Of a DNA stretch of 64,000 bases, positions 36,690 through 48,045 are shown one piece after another. A program made the translations under genes and the position numbers. The notes under the pieces are model-generated. The model searched no databases. It saw nothing but the letters and a program-made list of their open reading frames with translations, and was not told the DNA's origin. Source of the DNA: Metopolophium dirhodum (lineage: Eukaryota; Arthropoda; Insecta; Hemiptera; Aphididae); NCBI RefSeq assembly GCF_019925205.1, contig NC_083560.1, positions 94,454,083-94,518,082 of the forward strand, written 5' to 3'. Position 1 is the first letter of the stretch; each line of letters opens with the position of its first letter.

Positions 36690-37958
36690 ATGGCACCCAA
36701 ATCGTTATTGGTTCAAAATCGAAACAAGCCTTCTAAGAATAACATCTTTATTAAGAAACTTAATCATGCTTTGGTAATCAATAATAATTTACGTAAGCGT
36801 ATTGATGAGTTATCGGACCAAAATAAACAATTATCAACCACTAGGAATAACTTATCATTGGAGAAATTGTCATTGCAAACTGAAATTAACTCTATTAGAA
36901 ATTCTAATGTTCAACTGACGGCAATGCATAATATAATGAATAAAAAAATTAGTGCATTAGAACAAACTATTCAAAGCTGTATACCTGCATTGGTAACTAT
37001 GTCGCAATGTATCCCATCTATGTTAGACAGTGTACACGAAATGAGTAAGTTTGAGATCAAAGACTTTAACAAGGAAAAGAAAGAAAAACAGACAAAAACT
37101 GTTAGACCTATGATTAACGGTCACACCATCATTCAACCAGCTATTAGAATAAGGAGATGTGATATTATGATGTCGCCCATCATTGAAAGTCCTATTACTG
37201 AACAACCCCGGCATAGTACTGAACAACCGCGACATAGTATTGAACAGCCGCGACATAGTACTGAACAACCGCGGCATAGTACTGAACAACCCCGGCGTAG
37301 TACTGAGCAACCGCGACATAGTACTGAACAACCGCGGCATAGTACTGAACAACCGCGGCATAGTACTGAACAACCACGGCGCAGTACTGAACAACCGCGG
37401 CGCAGTACTGAACAAACTCCAAAAAGACCAAGAAAACTAAGTTATAGAAGCTCACCACAATGCAAACTTAATATGGAACCATATGTAAGATTAAAAGATG
37501 TTGCAGCCATGTTAAAAAACTCCAAAGCTGTGCCTAATGAAGAAGGACCTCAACGTCGACTAAACGAAAATTTAGGTGAAGGTCCTAGTTGGTTGCATAC
37601 TCCAGAAAATCAAACACAAAATTCTAACAACACTACTAATGCAATACAGAATGTTCAAAGTTCTTCTAGATCAACGACAGTCAATGAAGTTCAGGCTGAT
37701 GTTTCAACAATTGCTTCTACTTCAAGTGGTATTACAGATAATACATTTGATGGAACTGAAGAACGCCGCAGTAATTTATCTTCTATTGATTCAAGTATGA
37801 TGAGAAACGTAACATGTCGAAAACGTACAAAACGATCAAGTGAATCAAGCAGTGCATCAGATATTGATGATTCAACTTCTTCATCAAGACCTAGTAGATC
37901 TGCAACAAAAAATATCAACTATAAAGAAAAGGGCCTGGGCGGTAAACTCAGAAGATAA
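36690..37958 (+). CDS. shugoshin-like centromere cohesion protector
   Basis: One uninterrupted exon encodes 422 residues. The ATG has A at -3 and G at +4 and lies 34 bases after a strong acceptor (TTTATTTTTTAG, 36,645-36,656). Residues about 19-97 form a coiled coil (IFIKKLNHALVINNNLRKRI, then DELSDQNKQL), matching the N-terminal domain through which shugoshins dimerise and bind the B56 subunit of PP2A. Residues 170-239 are ten copies of TEQPR[HR]S. The middle is low-complexity and Ser/Thr-rich. Residues 400-422 hold the basic SGO motif (RPSRSATKNINY, then KEKGLGGKLRR), which in the family binds phosphorylated histone H2A. The family protects centromeric cohesin from cleavage in mitosis and meiosis. 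The assignment rests on both ends of the protein and the general layout; the middle is not conserved in any shugoshin. Confidence 0.85.
   Translation: MAPKSLLVQNRNKPSKNNIFIKKLNHALVINNNLRKRIDELSDQNKQLSTTRNNLSLEKLSLQTEINSIRNSNVQLTAMHNIMNKKISALEQTIQSCIPALVTMSQCIPSMLDSVHEMSKFEIKDFNKEKKEKQTKTVRPMINGHTIIQPAIRIRRCDIMMSPIIESPITEQPRHSTEQPRHSIEQPRHSTEQPRHSTEQPRRSTEQPRHSTEQPRHSTEQPRHSTEQPRRSTEQPRRSTEQTPKRPRKLSYRSSPQCKLNMEPYVRLKDVAAMLKNSKAVPNEEGPQRRLNENLGEGPSWLHTPENQTQNSNNTTNAIQNVQSSSRSTTVNEVQADVSTIASTSSGITDNTFDGTEERRSNLSSIDSSMMRNVTCRKRTKRSSESSSASDIDDSTSSSRPSRSATKNINYKEKGLGGKLRR
37197..37415 (+). repeat. 21-bp coding minisatellite in the shugoshin gene
   Basis: Ten full units of ACTGAACAACCGCGGCATAG plus T run from 37,197 to 37,406, with a partial unit to 37,415. 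Each unit encodes TEQPRHS or TEQPRRS (one IEQPRHS). Because 21 is a multiple of three, other frames on both strands also stay open here and give spurious reading frames. Confidence 0.95.
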
Positions 37959-38690
37959 TTATTTTAAGTATCATAAAACTTATAAAGAAATGTTTATGAT
38001 ATTTAATTATGTGTATTATATGTAATTTTTTGTTATAACAACAGAATTTTCAAACTAATTATGATATGGTATATGTTTAAATGTTAGCTTTATAATACAT
38101 ATATTTTATTTTACTAAAATAAGTTAATATAATATAAATCAGTTTTACAAATATTAAATTAATTCTGGTAGTTCAGAACATAATTATGTGTTTAAAGTAT
38201 CATAAAACCGATTAAGCAATTGTGTGTATTAAACTTTTAACCCACTATTATGTGTAATTTTTCATATTAAGTAAAATTAGTAAACAATGGTTTTTTTTTT
38301 TTTGGATTTATTATGATTTACCTATATTTTATTAGTAAATATAATATAAATCAGGATTAGAAATATTAAGTGAATTCTAACAGTTTGCAATTAAAAATAT
38401 CAACTATAGGGAAAAAGGCTTTGATGGTAAATTCAGAAAATAATAATGTATTCAAGGTATCATAAGACCTATTAAGAAATTGTAAATGGAATTTAATTGT
38501 ATGTATTACACTATTATATTATTTAACTTTTCATAATTTGTAAACAAAAGTTTTATTTTTACTTATGATTTATTGTCTGTTTTGAATATAAACTATATAC
38601 CATTAAGTATATTTTATTTTATTAAAATAAGTTAATATAATTCAAAACAGTTTTACAAATATTTAGTGAATTCTAATAGTTCTACTTTGT
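37900..38690 (+). repeat. three diverged tandem copies of the shugoshin tail and 3' flank
   Basis: Unit 1 is the real coding end and flank (about 37,905-38,160). Unit 2 begins near 38,165 (GGTAGTTCAGAACATAATTA, GTATCATAAAACC). Unit 3 begins near 38,387 and still reads AIKNINYREKGFDGKFRK followed by TAA. All units share GTATCATAA and, at their ends, TTAATATAAT and GTGAATTCTAA-type sequence. Unit length is about 225-290 bp. Confidence 0.75.
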
Positions 38691-38710
38691 TGGAATTTCA
38701 GTTTGTAGAT

Positions 38711-38716
38711 AATAAA
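38711..38716 (+). terminator. possible polyadenylation signal of the shugoshin gene
   Basis: AATAAA lies just after the repeated tail copies. If it is used, the messenger would carry all three tail copies, two as untranslated sequence. Confidence 0.35.
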
Positions 38717-38719
38717 GTA

Positions 38720-39720
38720 AAGCATTTAAGTTAATATATTATGCATTTATGCAACAAGGGTTAGAATTAAGTAAAGTGTAACATTCAACAAAACTGTTGA
38801 TCATGCTTTTGAGTACTATTTATTTCAGATAAATTACTTAATCAAATAAATATTAAGTTTTTAATAATTGTTATAATTAATATAAAATTACAAACACATT
38901 ACTATGATTATTAAATATTCGTTAAATAGAGTTAAAATAGTTTAGCTAGTACCTATACGACATATGTATCACAATATTATGTTTAATTTTTTTGTAGTTC
39001 TTATTGTATTTTTTTTACTCTTCCGTGTCAACATTTTTATTTTACTTATTTTTTTGAAAATGTATGGGTGGGCCTGCTGGTTCAATACAGATATAAAACC
39101 TAATTTATTTAACATAATGTGGTTTGGTTCTAAGAGGGCCTATCTCACTTTTTGACCAATTTGAGTTTAGGGCATTAAAATAGAGTTACTATATTATAAG
39201 TGATAACTGAGATACAATGCCTAATGTTAAAAACTATATCAACAAGTTATAGAACTAAAATGGCCAATCTGATAATTAAAATGTATTATTCCTGAAAGTT
39301 GTAAAAAAAGAGATTGGCACTTTTAGACCCAAGCCATAAATGCTATCAAGTCCAGCTTTGAATTAAAAAAGTATTTGAGACAAATATTATGTTAAAATTA
39401 TAAACTTACATTTCTTAATTGTAAATAATAGTAAAGCTTTGTTTGAGGGTATAGATAATTACCCAAATTAAAATTATTTAGAAAATAGTTTAAAATATTT
39501 GTGAATATTGTAGTACCTACTATATGGAATTATAGAATTGCTAGATTTTATACCGGCTTTATTATTTATTATATCTAATATTTATAAACTACTTATCTAT
39601 ATATTAAAATTTAAGATAATTATCAAGATTGTAATAATTATAGACCTATTGCATTGACATTAACAATTAGAAAGTTATTTGACATATGTATTAAAAATAA
39701 GTATATGGATAAATTGTATT
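38720..39720. other. non-coding AT-rich DNA
   Basis: No gene or element boundary recognised. Confidence 0.45.
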
Positions 39721-39724
39721 TTTG

Positions 39725-40235
39725 TACATCTTATATTTTGTTTTTATAAATTATTTTCTCATCATATCTTGAGTTGCAAAGGATATATTTTTTTTTTTAA
39801 AACCATCAATTAATTATCAATATAATAAGCGTAACCACTGATTTTACATAGGATACTAAGTATACAATGTAATATGGTATAACTAATATTGAGAAAGAAA
39901 TAAACTGTAAAAATAAACAAAACATTATTATTGTTTTTAATTATTATAACTTATAATTAGTATTGTTTAAGATATTATAAAAAATATATAATATATAATA
40001 ATTTTATTTTTTTTTCACAATAATTGTAATTTTTTATTTTATTACCTGTGTATTATGAGATAAGTATTAAAACATTAGTTATACCATATTACAAAGTATA
40101 CATAGTATGCTATGTATAATCAGTAGTTATACTTATTATGTTGATAATTAATTTATGGTTTTAAAAAAAAAAAAGTTCCTTTGCAACTCAAGATATCATG
40201 AGAAAACAATTCATAAAATCAAAATAAAAGATATT
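39725..40235. mobile_element. foldback element with arms of about 170 bp
   Basis: The left arm (39,725-39,890) and right arm (40,065-40,235) are reverse complements with scattered mismatches; shared blocks include ATATCTTGAGTTGCAAAGGA, TTAAAACCAT, TTAATTATCAA and GTAATATGGTATAACTAAT. The AT-rich spacer is about 175 bp. No coding capacity. Confidence 0.8.
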
Positions 40236-40239
40236 AAAT

Positions 40240-42210
40240 ATTATAAATTATAATATATATATATGTATATGTAATATGTATGTAATATGATATAATAATA
40301 GATCATAAAATAAATAATCATAAATATTGTGCTTACAATGTGCATTCCATTATTTTTTTATGTTTTAAAAATAATATTTCTAAAAAGCCTAACTGCTCTT
40401 ACCTAGTCTCTATGACTCATCCGTAATACAAAGGACCTAGAAAATTGCATGCCATTTGCGGGAAAAAATAAATAATTCAAAACAAGCTTCCACTTTACAA
40501 AGAGCCTAGGGTTTTTGCAATACTAATTTTTCAAATAGCCTATGACATATTTGAAATATTAATAAAAATAAAGTTTTTAGAATATTTACTGACTTAAAAA
40601 AAATCTTGATTCTATTCATTGATAAATAATGAACAAAACACTTTGAATACTGTCGTATTTGAGGAGTAGCTCAGGAATTATTTAAATTATATTTTTCAAT
40701 AGATAGATTGTGTTAAGTTGTTATAGAATAGAATATATATTAATGTTATTAATAAAAAATAATAAACTACTTTTAGTGTTGTATCTAGATACAGCTTTAG
40801 AGCAACTGAGCAAGTGTTATTTTTAATTTATATAAATGGATTATTAAAATATGTAAATTTTGATGTTAATGTGTAGTTTCAAGTGTCATAAATTCAATGT
40901 AATTTAATTTAAAGCAATTGAAGGTTTAACTTATGTTAAACAATAGTTGGACTCTTGAACTAAACCGATTTATCAAGGTTCTTATTTGCATTTAAGTATT
41001 GATAAATGAATAATGATATGTCCAGAATTTAGTTAAAATTTTTATTTAGTTTGTTAGTGTTATTTGAATGTTTTTAACGATTATTCGAATAATTGGAACA
41101 AATGCAGTTTAGTTAAAGTGATGAAGTGAAGGAATTTTCTTTTTTCAAAATTGTTTTTTTGTATGCTTAATTTTATGGTACATTGAAAAGAAGTTGTAAA
41201 AACTTCATTCGGAAGTTATGGTCAAAAAAACTTGTTCAAAAAATCCAAAAATAATTTACCTATGTTTCAAAAAACAAACAGAAAAATTTGTTATAAGCAC
41301 GGTGAGCTATATCGTTGTAGGCATGTGTAAAACACCAACAGTCATGAACTTCATAAGGCTATAACTTAAAAACTAATGATTATCGCCAATTAATTTTTAC
41401 GCCATCGTTCTTGACTCGAAAAAAATTCGCGTGGGGGCTAATCAAAATTTATCCCTGGTTTTTTATTGCTTATTATTTTAGCCTATTTCTTCCAAACGAA
41501 AAAATATAAGTTATTGGTTCTGATTTCACCAAAAACTTCTTTATGTTTTTACACACCAATTTAAAAAAAAAGTTTGAGGTACTTAATATACAAATGTTTG
41601 AAATAACTTAATAATTCAGTTTTAAGATGGTTTATTAACAATAACATAAAAAATAAGTATGATAGGTAAATTCTAAATTCTGATCTCATCAAAATGTTAA
41701 GTATTGAAATTATATTATTTCTAAACAGTTTAAACTCAAAAATACGTTTTTTTTTTAAAATTGAACATTTTGAAGTTTTTCACTATAACTTCCAAATTGA
41801 GTTTGAGTGGCTTTTAGTATTTTTTAGTTACCTACTTTTAATTTTTATCAAATTAAGCATGTAAAAACACACGTATTTAAAAAAAAAAAATTCCGAAGAA
41901 TTGCTTAGGATGCCCCCCAACCATATTGTTTAATTAATGAAAAGTTTAAATTCAGTTCTTTTGAAAGAATATATTGATATATATATAAAATACAAATAGT
42001 AATAACTTTCAACCGGTAAGGAGTTGTAGAAGATTTATTAAGAAAAATGATTCGGTAACACAGAATATTCGAATAATTTTCAAAAAAACATGTTATTCAG
42101 TCGAGTATTTTATTATTTGAATGATTATCCGATAGTTTGTACGAATAATCGAATATTGTTCCATAGTACAATTAATTATTATTCGTAACCGCCCATCATC
42201 ACGGCTTTTA
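40240..42210. other. non-coding, repeat-like DNA
   Basis: The part from 41,090 to 42,170 is bounded by GATTATTCGAATAATTGGAAC-like sequence on the left and GAATAATCGAATATTGTTCC on the right, suggesting degraded transposon DNA. No frame is supported. Confidence 0.35.
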
Positions 42211-42216
42211 TATTTC

Positions 42217-42640
42217 AAGGGGCGACACTTAGGCAATTTCCAATCACGTTTTAGCAGCCAGTGAACTAATAATTGTCATGTCGCTCATACTAGTCATGCT
42301 CTATTCCCCCGTAAGTTTGCTCACTTTTTGTATTTTGCCCGCGCAGAGTATAATATGGTGAAAACGTCGTGAAAATACAAGTTCACTGCGTAGGTATACA
42401 CCGCGGTGTTTCGTGAAACTGTAGGACTACAATGAAACGTATTGTCACGACGTTTTCGCCGTACTCTGCGTGGGCAAAATACAAAAAGTGGGCGAACTTA
42501 CGGGGAACAGAGTACCTATAGTGTTGCAAATGATTATTAGTGTGAGTGACTTCCATTCTCGTAAGAGCATGCACATGTCGATGATAACAGTGTAAAATTC
42601 ACTATACTATTGTACGACAACTTACTTACTCGGTAAAGTT
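42217..42640. mobile_element. GGGGCRACA-TTAGGCAATTT family copy, interrupted by a hairpin
   Basis: Begins AAGGGGCGACACTTAGGCAA and resumes after the hairpin with GTTGCAAATGATTATTAGTG, as in the copies at 21,817 and 45,592 where these blocks are separated by only a short stretch. Confidence 0.6.
42298..42514. mobile_element. hairpin element with arms of about 72 bp
   Basis: CTTTTTGTATTTTGCCC and GTGAAAACGTCGTGA on the left face TCACGACGTTTTCGCC and GGGCAAAATACAAAAAG on the right. The arms are 42,299-42,372 and 42,445-42,514. The loop holds the 12-base palindrome ACACCGCGGTGT near 42,399. Confidence 0.8.
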
Positions 42641-43536
42641 TTCCATCACATTATCAAGTCTACTGATCAAGTCTGTGTCATTCTATTATTTCTAATGCCA
42701 TTTGACAGAACGTAATACTAGGTACAGTAATATGTCCGATAATATTTCTTGATCCGTTGTTGAACGTCAAAACATCCCGGCCAAAACTCAAAATACCCCC
42801 GCAAAAATATTCCATGACAAAATATCCCTCGTAAATATTAATTCAAAATTAAACCTTCGTTATAAAAGAATATTGCGCGAGATATTAGCTGCAGTTCCAT
42901 CCTGCAGTAGTTAACCATATTATAATTAAGGTCTGAGCCATTTTTTTAGAATTAAATCAGCTGAATGTTTTTTAAGGTATTCAATTGGCAATGTTTTGTT
43001 GCAAAACTAACTTTTTCCAAAACAAAAATATTGGTTTCTAAACGCTTTTCATTTTACTATAATTTTTAAGTATCTATACTTAAAAAAACACACTTAGAGA
43101 AAAATTATGCATTTATTATAATATTTTTGTTTAATACTGTGTTGAATTGATCGATAAATGCATTTAAATATTTTTTGAGAACTATTTATATCTTATATTA
43201 TTATATTATAATTTCATCACATCCGGAAATGGTTATCGGGTGTGTTTACCACGGACGCTGACAAAAGAAGTCGGTAGCTACAGCAACAACGTTGGCGAAA
43301 AATTACTCAATGATTTTTTAATTAATTATTTTATTGTGGTAATTGGGTATTTTCGTATAATGTTTGAAAATATTGAAGTGATAAGGAGTAACCATGGGCG
43401 TATATTGTGCACGTTTACAACAATTTTAAATTTATCCATTCGTAAATACATATCAAAATGGCATTGCGCGGTTGAAGTTGCTATGAAAAATTTCCTTTTG
43501 GAATAGTAAAACTTATAATTAACAATATACTTAAGA

Positions 43537-43790
43537 CACGATTGAGCATAAAACACCTTTTTTGCGACACGATTGAGCCAAATTGTCGGCGTGTCGAAGG
43601 AAATCGGAATACAAAAGAAAACCTACACGATTGAGCATAAAAAACTCTGCAACGTTGCCATCTTCCATTTTGAGCTATACTATACAAAAAATATTTATTT
43701 AAATAATTACAATAATTCAAAATATAACATATCAAAAAAATAACATGATTTCATAGTCAATAAAATAGTGACATTTCATAAATCTGTTTG

Positions 43791-43825
<35 letters not shown>

Positions 43826-44236
43826 GATGATGATGATAATAATAATAATAGTTATGAAAATAATAAAATCAAAATATGGTACAAATTAAAAAAAATAAAT
43901 ATTGCATGGTTTATAAGTCAAGAATATTATGGAGTAAGGGTGATCAAACACTGATATTATTAATTTTGTAATTGTATCTTAATTTATTATCTTATATTTT
44001 CTCCCAATTTTAAATGTTTAAAACGTCGGTACTTTATTGCTCCGGAACTAATTTAAAAATCGATGGAATTGTCGATAAAGCAGGGCTCAGCTCACGGCTC
44101 GCGTCTGGTATGGTAATAATTGGTGTAATAATACGTGAAAATAATAAATTACAAAATTTCGGCCACGTGAATGGCAACATCGCATACAATATTCTATGCT
44201 CAATCGTGTTGCTAAAAAGGAATATGCTCAATCGTG
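43537..44236. mobile_element. element with repeated CACGATTGAGCATA near both ends
   Basis: CACGATTGAGCATA (or a close variant) occurs at 43,537, 43,568 and 43,626, and its reverse complement at 44,195-44,208 and 44,223-44,236. Inward-facing multiple copies are the layout of subterminal transposase-binding sites. An ATA microsatellite lies inside. No transposase is recognised. Confidence 0.5.
43791..43850. repeat. (ATA)n microsatellite
   Basis: About 60 bases of ATA repeats with a short GATGATGAT interruption. Confidence 0.9.
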
Positions 44237-44299
44237 CTTTACCGACTCGCCCGGCCCTAAATCCGGCCCTGCCTACCCAGGGTGCCACAGTTAAGAGGC

Positions 44300-44495
44300 T
44301 GTCGTCAATTTTAGCTCAAAGACTTTAAGTTTCAACAAAATCAAAGTTAGTGTACGTTGTATGATTTTTATTCTGAAAAACCAGAACTCGCCCGAAAGTT
44401 GTCTATAGATCGTACGGAACACTTTGTAAAAATTAAAACTTATATTATTGAAAACTGTAATTGATTAAAAATTGCCTAAATGTTGCCCCTCAAAT
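44300..44495 (-). mobile_element. GGGGCAACA-TTAGGCAATTT family, reversed copy
   Basis: On the - strand it begins GGGGCAACATTTAGGCAATT and continues with AAGTGTTCCGTACGATCTAT and GAGCTAAAATTGACGAC, matching the right half of the 21,817-22,335 copy. Confidence 0.6.
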
Positions 44496-44999
44496 AATAT
44501 ACGTAGCGAGGCCCTTTAACGAAATTAATAATAATATCATTAGTGATCAAAATAAACGTATTAAGAGACGCGTGATATTACCGTTCTTTCATCTCTGTAC
44601 CTTATACGAAAGTTCGACAGACGACGGTTTCTTAGAATGAGTATTTACTATATTGGGCATAATCAGGACAAAAATTAGAAATTAACTGCAGAATTTTTAT
44701 ATTTAAAAAATCCAAATTATTAAAATTTTCAGGTAGTTCAATTGCACCACCTGCCTCCCACCCCTCCGAGCGTGCCTGATACAAAGTCAGACGAGGTGCG
44801 TACATCATATTATTGTAATAATTACGATTTGATTAATTTATAGATTCAGCCGTTCAGGGGTTCTCAAAAATATATAGAATAATATACTTACTAATTTCTT
44901 ATGGAAAAAACAGGATTTTAACCTTTGGTGGAAAACATTTAAATCTCTTTTATACATAGTCATACCACCTAACACTACTGATCATTGACTACGTACAGA

Positions 45000-45491
45000 T
45001 CGGAGATGCCCAATTGTAGCCCGAATACAGCTAGTCGTATTTTATCCCAAATATAACTAGATAAGTATCCCGATTGCGTCCAAACACACATTGGTTCACA
45101 AAATAACGTGTAATTAATAAAATAAAATATCTATAAAATATATTTTCATTAAAATGCATCATAAATAGTATACCTATATACATACAAATAGTAAAATAAT
45201 TGTTTACAATAAAAAAGATATGAAATAAAATGAATATTATGTCAATTAATAGTCAATAAATAGTCAAATATTAAAATGGTGTTAAATTATAGTGTTAGAT
45301 GTAGATTTTTAAAACTTAGTATTTTTACAAAATTAACAAAATTAAAATTAGATATTTCCATGTTTTTGGAATTTTTAATTTTGATTTGTATAAATAGTAT
45401 TTCTTTGGTACCTACCTAATGTTTACGGGCCGCAATCGGGATAGGTTAAAAGGTAAAAAGGCTACTTTGGGCCGCAATTGGGTGACTCCCG
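45000..45491. mobile_element. inverted-repeat element with GCCCAATTG ends
   Basis: CGGAGATGCCCAATTGTAGC on the left matches the reverse complement of GCCGCAATTGGGTGACTCCC on the right; a second inner pair is CCCGATTGCGTCC against GGGCCGCAATCGGG. About 492 bp, AT-rich interior, non-coding. Confidence 0.6.
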
Positions 45492-45591
45492 TGTACAGAT
45501 TTACACGATCCGCACGCAATCACATAGAAAACTGTCAAAATTAAACTTCTTAAAAAAAGTAAATAACGAATCCTTAGGCCTTGCCTTATTT

Positions 45592-45700
45592 AAGGGGCAA
45601 CAGTTAGGCAATTTCTAATTCGTTATAATTACCCGGGATTCATGAGTTGGTTGTAAATGATTATTAGTGTGAGCGGGGCGAGTAGAGTACGTCTTATGGC
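45592..45700 (+). mobile_element. GGGGCAACA-TTAGGCAATTT family, partial copy
   Basis: Begins AAGGGGCAACAGTTAGGCAA and includes GTAAATGATTATTAGTGTGA. Confidence 0.6.
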
Positions 45701-45734
45701 GAAAACAAAAACAAAAAAAAATTATGGAAAAACA

Positions 45735-45960
45735 GTATTTGTACAGTTACAAATGTATAAAATATTCAATTTTAAAGCCAAGGATTGAACATTTATTACA
45801 ATGTGTTTCATGAGTAGTTCATCGCACATGACCAACAAATTTAAAAGATATAATATATCAACACAGTTTTTTTTATAGACATTTGAAGTTCAATTTTGGA
45901 CAAAATGACATGTTTAAAACAAGGAATAAAGATTTTAGTTATTTTGTTGTAATTTAAAAA
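45735..45960. repeat. fragment related to the family C repeat
   Basis: Order and sequence of ATGTATAAAAT, AAGGATTGAA and TTTATAGACATTTGAAGTTC resemble the interior of the family C element (32,590-32,740). Diverged. Confidence 0.4.
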
Positions 45961-46431
45961 TAATAAATTTTCTATAACATTATTACATTACAGTGATTTA
46001 CTGTTCAATGACGAGGTACACTCGAAACGTTTACGGTGCGGCAAAGTGGTGACATATACTTTCCCTGTTTCCTTCTTCTTACAACAATTAATATTTAAAA
46101 AAAAATTAACCCGAATGTCGAGCTCTCTCGTTATTGTCGAGGGCACGGCATCGGAGGCACGAGCCACGCGTGACTTTAATGATAATATAATAATATTATA
46201 ATTACATACCGTCTTCGGGCGCGCGTGTACCTATACCTTACTTATACCTACCCTACTTACCTGCGGCATTTATTAAAATATTCGTCCAACGACAGCAAAC
46301 ATACGCCGTATTATACACATAAAATATGCGCTTACCCGTGTTATTATGTACCGTCGCGGGTTGTCGTGCAGCACAAAAGTCGTACATAATATTAGGTTGA
46401 ACTCGTATGGTCACTGTACGACGTCGACTGT

Positions 46432-46455
46432 GGAGGAGGAGGAGGAGGAGGAGGA
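46432..46455. repeat. (GGA)8 microsatellite
   Basis: Uninterrupted GGA triplets in a G+C-richer patch. Confidence 0.9.
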
Positions 46456-46615
46456 GCACCTATTGCCCGTACACGACATTCGATGTTTTTAAATATTAAC
46501 GATCGACCACCGGTAAATGGGCGTATGGCCGAACTATCATTACCACACTATTTAGGTCACCCGGCTATACAATGATTACAGCTGATGTCATATAACATAT
46601 TAACTATATATTTTT

Positions 46616-46860
46616 ATGCAGGCACGAGGCACCGAATTTAAAAATTTATTACACATAGCTATGATACCGCACGAAACCTATCGATATATTACCTAGGTAC
46701 GCGCTTACTTATAATATCGTTTGACCGACCACTCCTACATTATTTCGTCGTCGACTTGGTGGGAAAACGTCCCATGTGAAAAAACACGACTTTTTAGGGA
46801 CAATAATATTTTTAAATTAACGATTATTTCATTTAAACAAAAAGAAACTCGGTGTACTTG
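46616..46860 (+). repeat. direct repeat, copy 1 (copy 2 at 47,654-47,900)
   Basis: GCAGGCACGAGGCACCG, GATACCGCACGA, CGACCACTCCTACATTATTT and a following CCATGTG stretch occur in the same order and orientation in both copies, about 1,037 bp apart. Confidence 0.8.
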
Positions 46861-47458
46861 CGATGAAATTATTATTTACAAATGCCATCATCATGTATAC
46901 AGCTGTAGCCCTTTACACCCTTTAAACTTAATACCTTTTAACTTTACATATTCTCTTTTTTAACCACATAAGCGGACTGCTCCATACCCTATCGCCAATA
47001 GCGTTTATCAAAGTAATACTGATACCACAGAGTACCGGTAAAATTTTATTTTACAACAATAAAACTTAAAACAAAAATTATAGACAAAAAATAATTAATA
47101 CTTTTTTTTATATAATACTGCCAATGGGGGAGGCATGGCCACCGTGACACAACACTATGGATGCATGGCAATTTTTTATTAGTACAAATAATTTTTTTCC
47201 TGTGAATTTTTAAAATTTATTTTTTTGTGTTTTCCAATAAATTATCGAACTTTTAAAAACGCTTTAGCACAAACAATGTTCTTCTCAATAATTGATAACT
47301 GTACAAATCTGGTGATTTTACAACAATTGCAAGACTCTTTGTTAAAAATAAAACTTAGAATGTAGGTACACCGCGAGTGCCACATTTCGAGTAGCGTATT
47401 ATGTAACACTAAATAATTATTTATCATTCACGTTCTATATATATATATATATATATAT

Positions 47459-47508
47459 ATTGGCTTGGCAAGTTAATCAAATTTTTCAACTCCGTTAAGT
47501 TCAGTTAA
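47459..47508 (+). mobile_element. family A hAT element, left-end fragment
   Basis: TTGGCTTGGCAAGTTAATCA followed by CAACTCCGTTAAGTTCAG resembles the left end of the family A copies. It directly follows a (TA)n microsatellite (47,436-47,460). Confidence 0.5.
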
Positions 47509-47653
47509 AAAAGCTGCAGAAGATAAAAAATATAAACACGTAAAAACAGGCCAGACAAACCTGTGTTACTGGAAGGTTTGACGGATTAAAATTTTTAAAA
47601 CAAAAAAAATAACGACTTTACTAATGCATGATCGTCGACCGAACGCAATATTA

Positions 47654-47900
47654 TGCAGGCACGAGGCACCGTATTTAAAAATTTACTACACAGCTATATG
47701 ATACCGCACGATAGTCAGCTATTATACCTACATTTGTAAATTTAAATAAAATATCGTTTGGCCGACCACTCCTACATTATTTCGCTGTTGACGTGGGAAA
47801 AAATTCCATGTGGAAAACACGATTTTTAATTATATAGACAAATAAGTTATTTAATATTTATAAATTAACTATTGTTCCATTTAAACAAAAATGTACTCGG
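47654..47900 (+). repeat. direct repeat, copy 2
   Basis: Diverged copy of 46,616-46,860, same orientation. Confidence 0.8.
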
Positions 47901-48037
47901 CATAAAAATTATACAATATATACAGGTCGATTTTTTAAACATGATCGGGGTGATTAATATTACATTTATTCAAATTTTTAGAACTTTTAAGTAAACCTAA
48001 AGACCACATTTTCAAATTCCTGATATTTTTTGTACTA

Positions 48038-48045
48038 CTAAAGGA
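48038..48045. repeat. 8-bp target duplication, left, family B
   Basis: CTAAAGGA here pairs with CTTAAGGA at 49,178-49,185, seven of eight bases identical. Confidence 0.75.

Noticed and set aside
37023..37458. Open frames of 85-130 codons on both strands over the shugoshin repeat
   Set aside because: They are by-products of a 21-bp repeat, whose length is a multiple of three and so keeps several frames open.
43326..43735. - strand frames with repeated FYAQSC
   Set aside because: The peptide repeat comes from the CACGATTGAGCATA DNA motif of a transposon-like element.
44014..44328. 104-codon + strand frame
   Set aside because: It spans the end of an inverted-motif element and adjoining repeat DNA; no recognisable domain.
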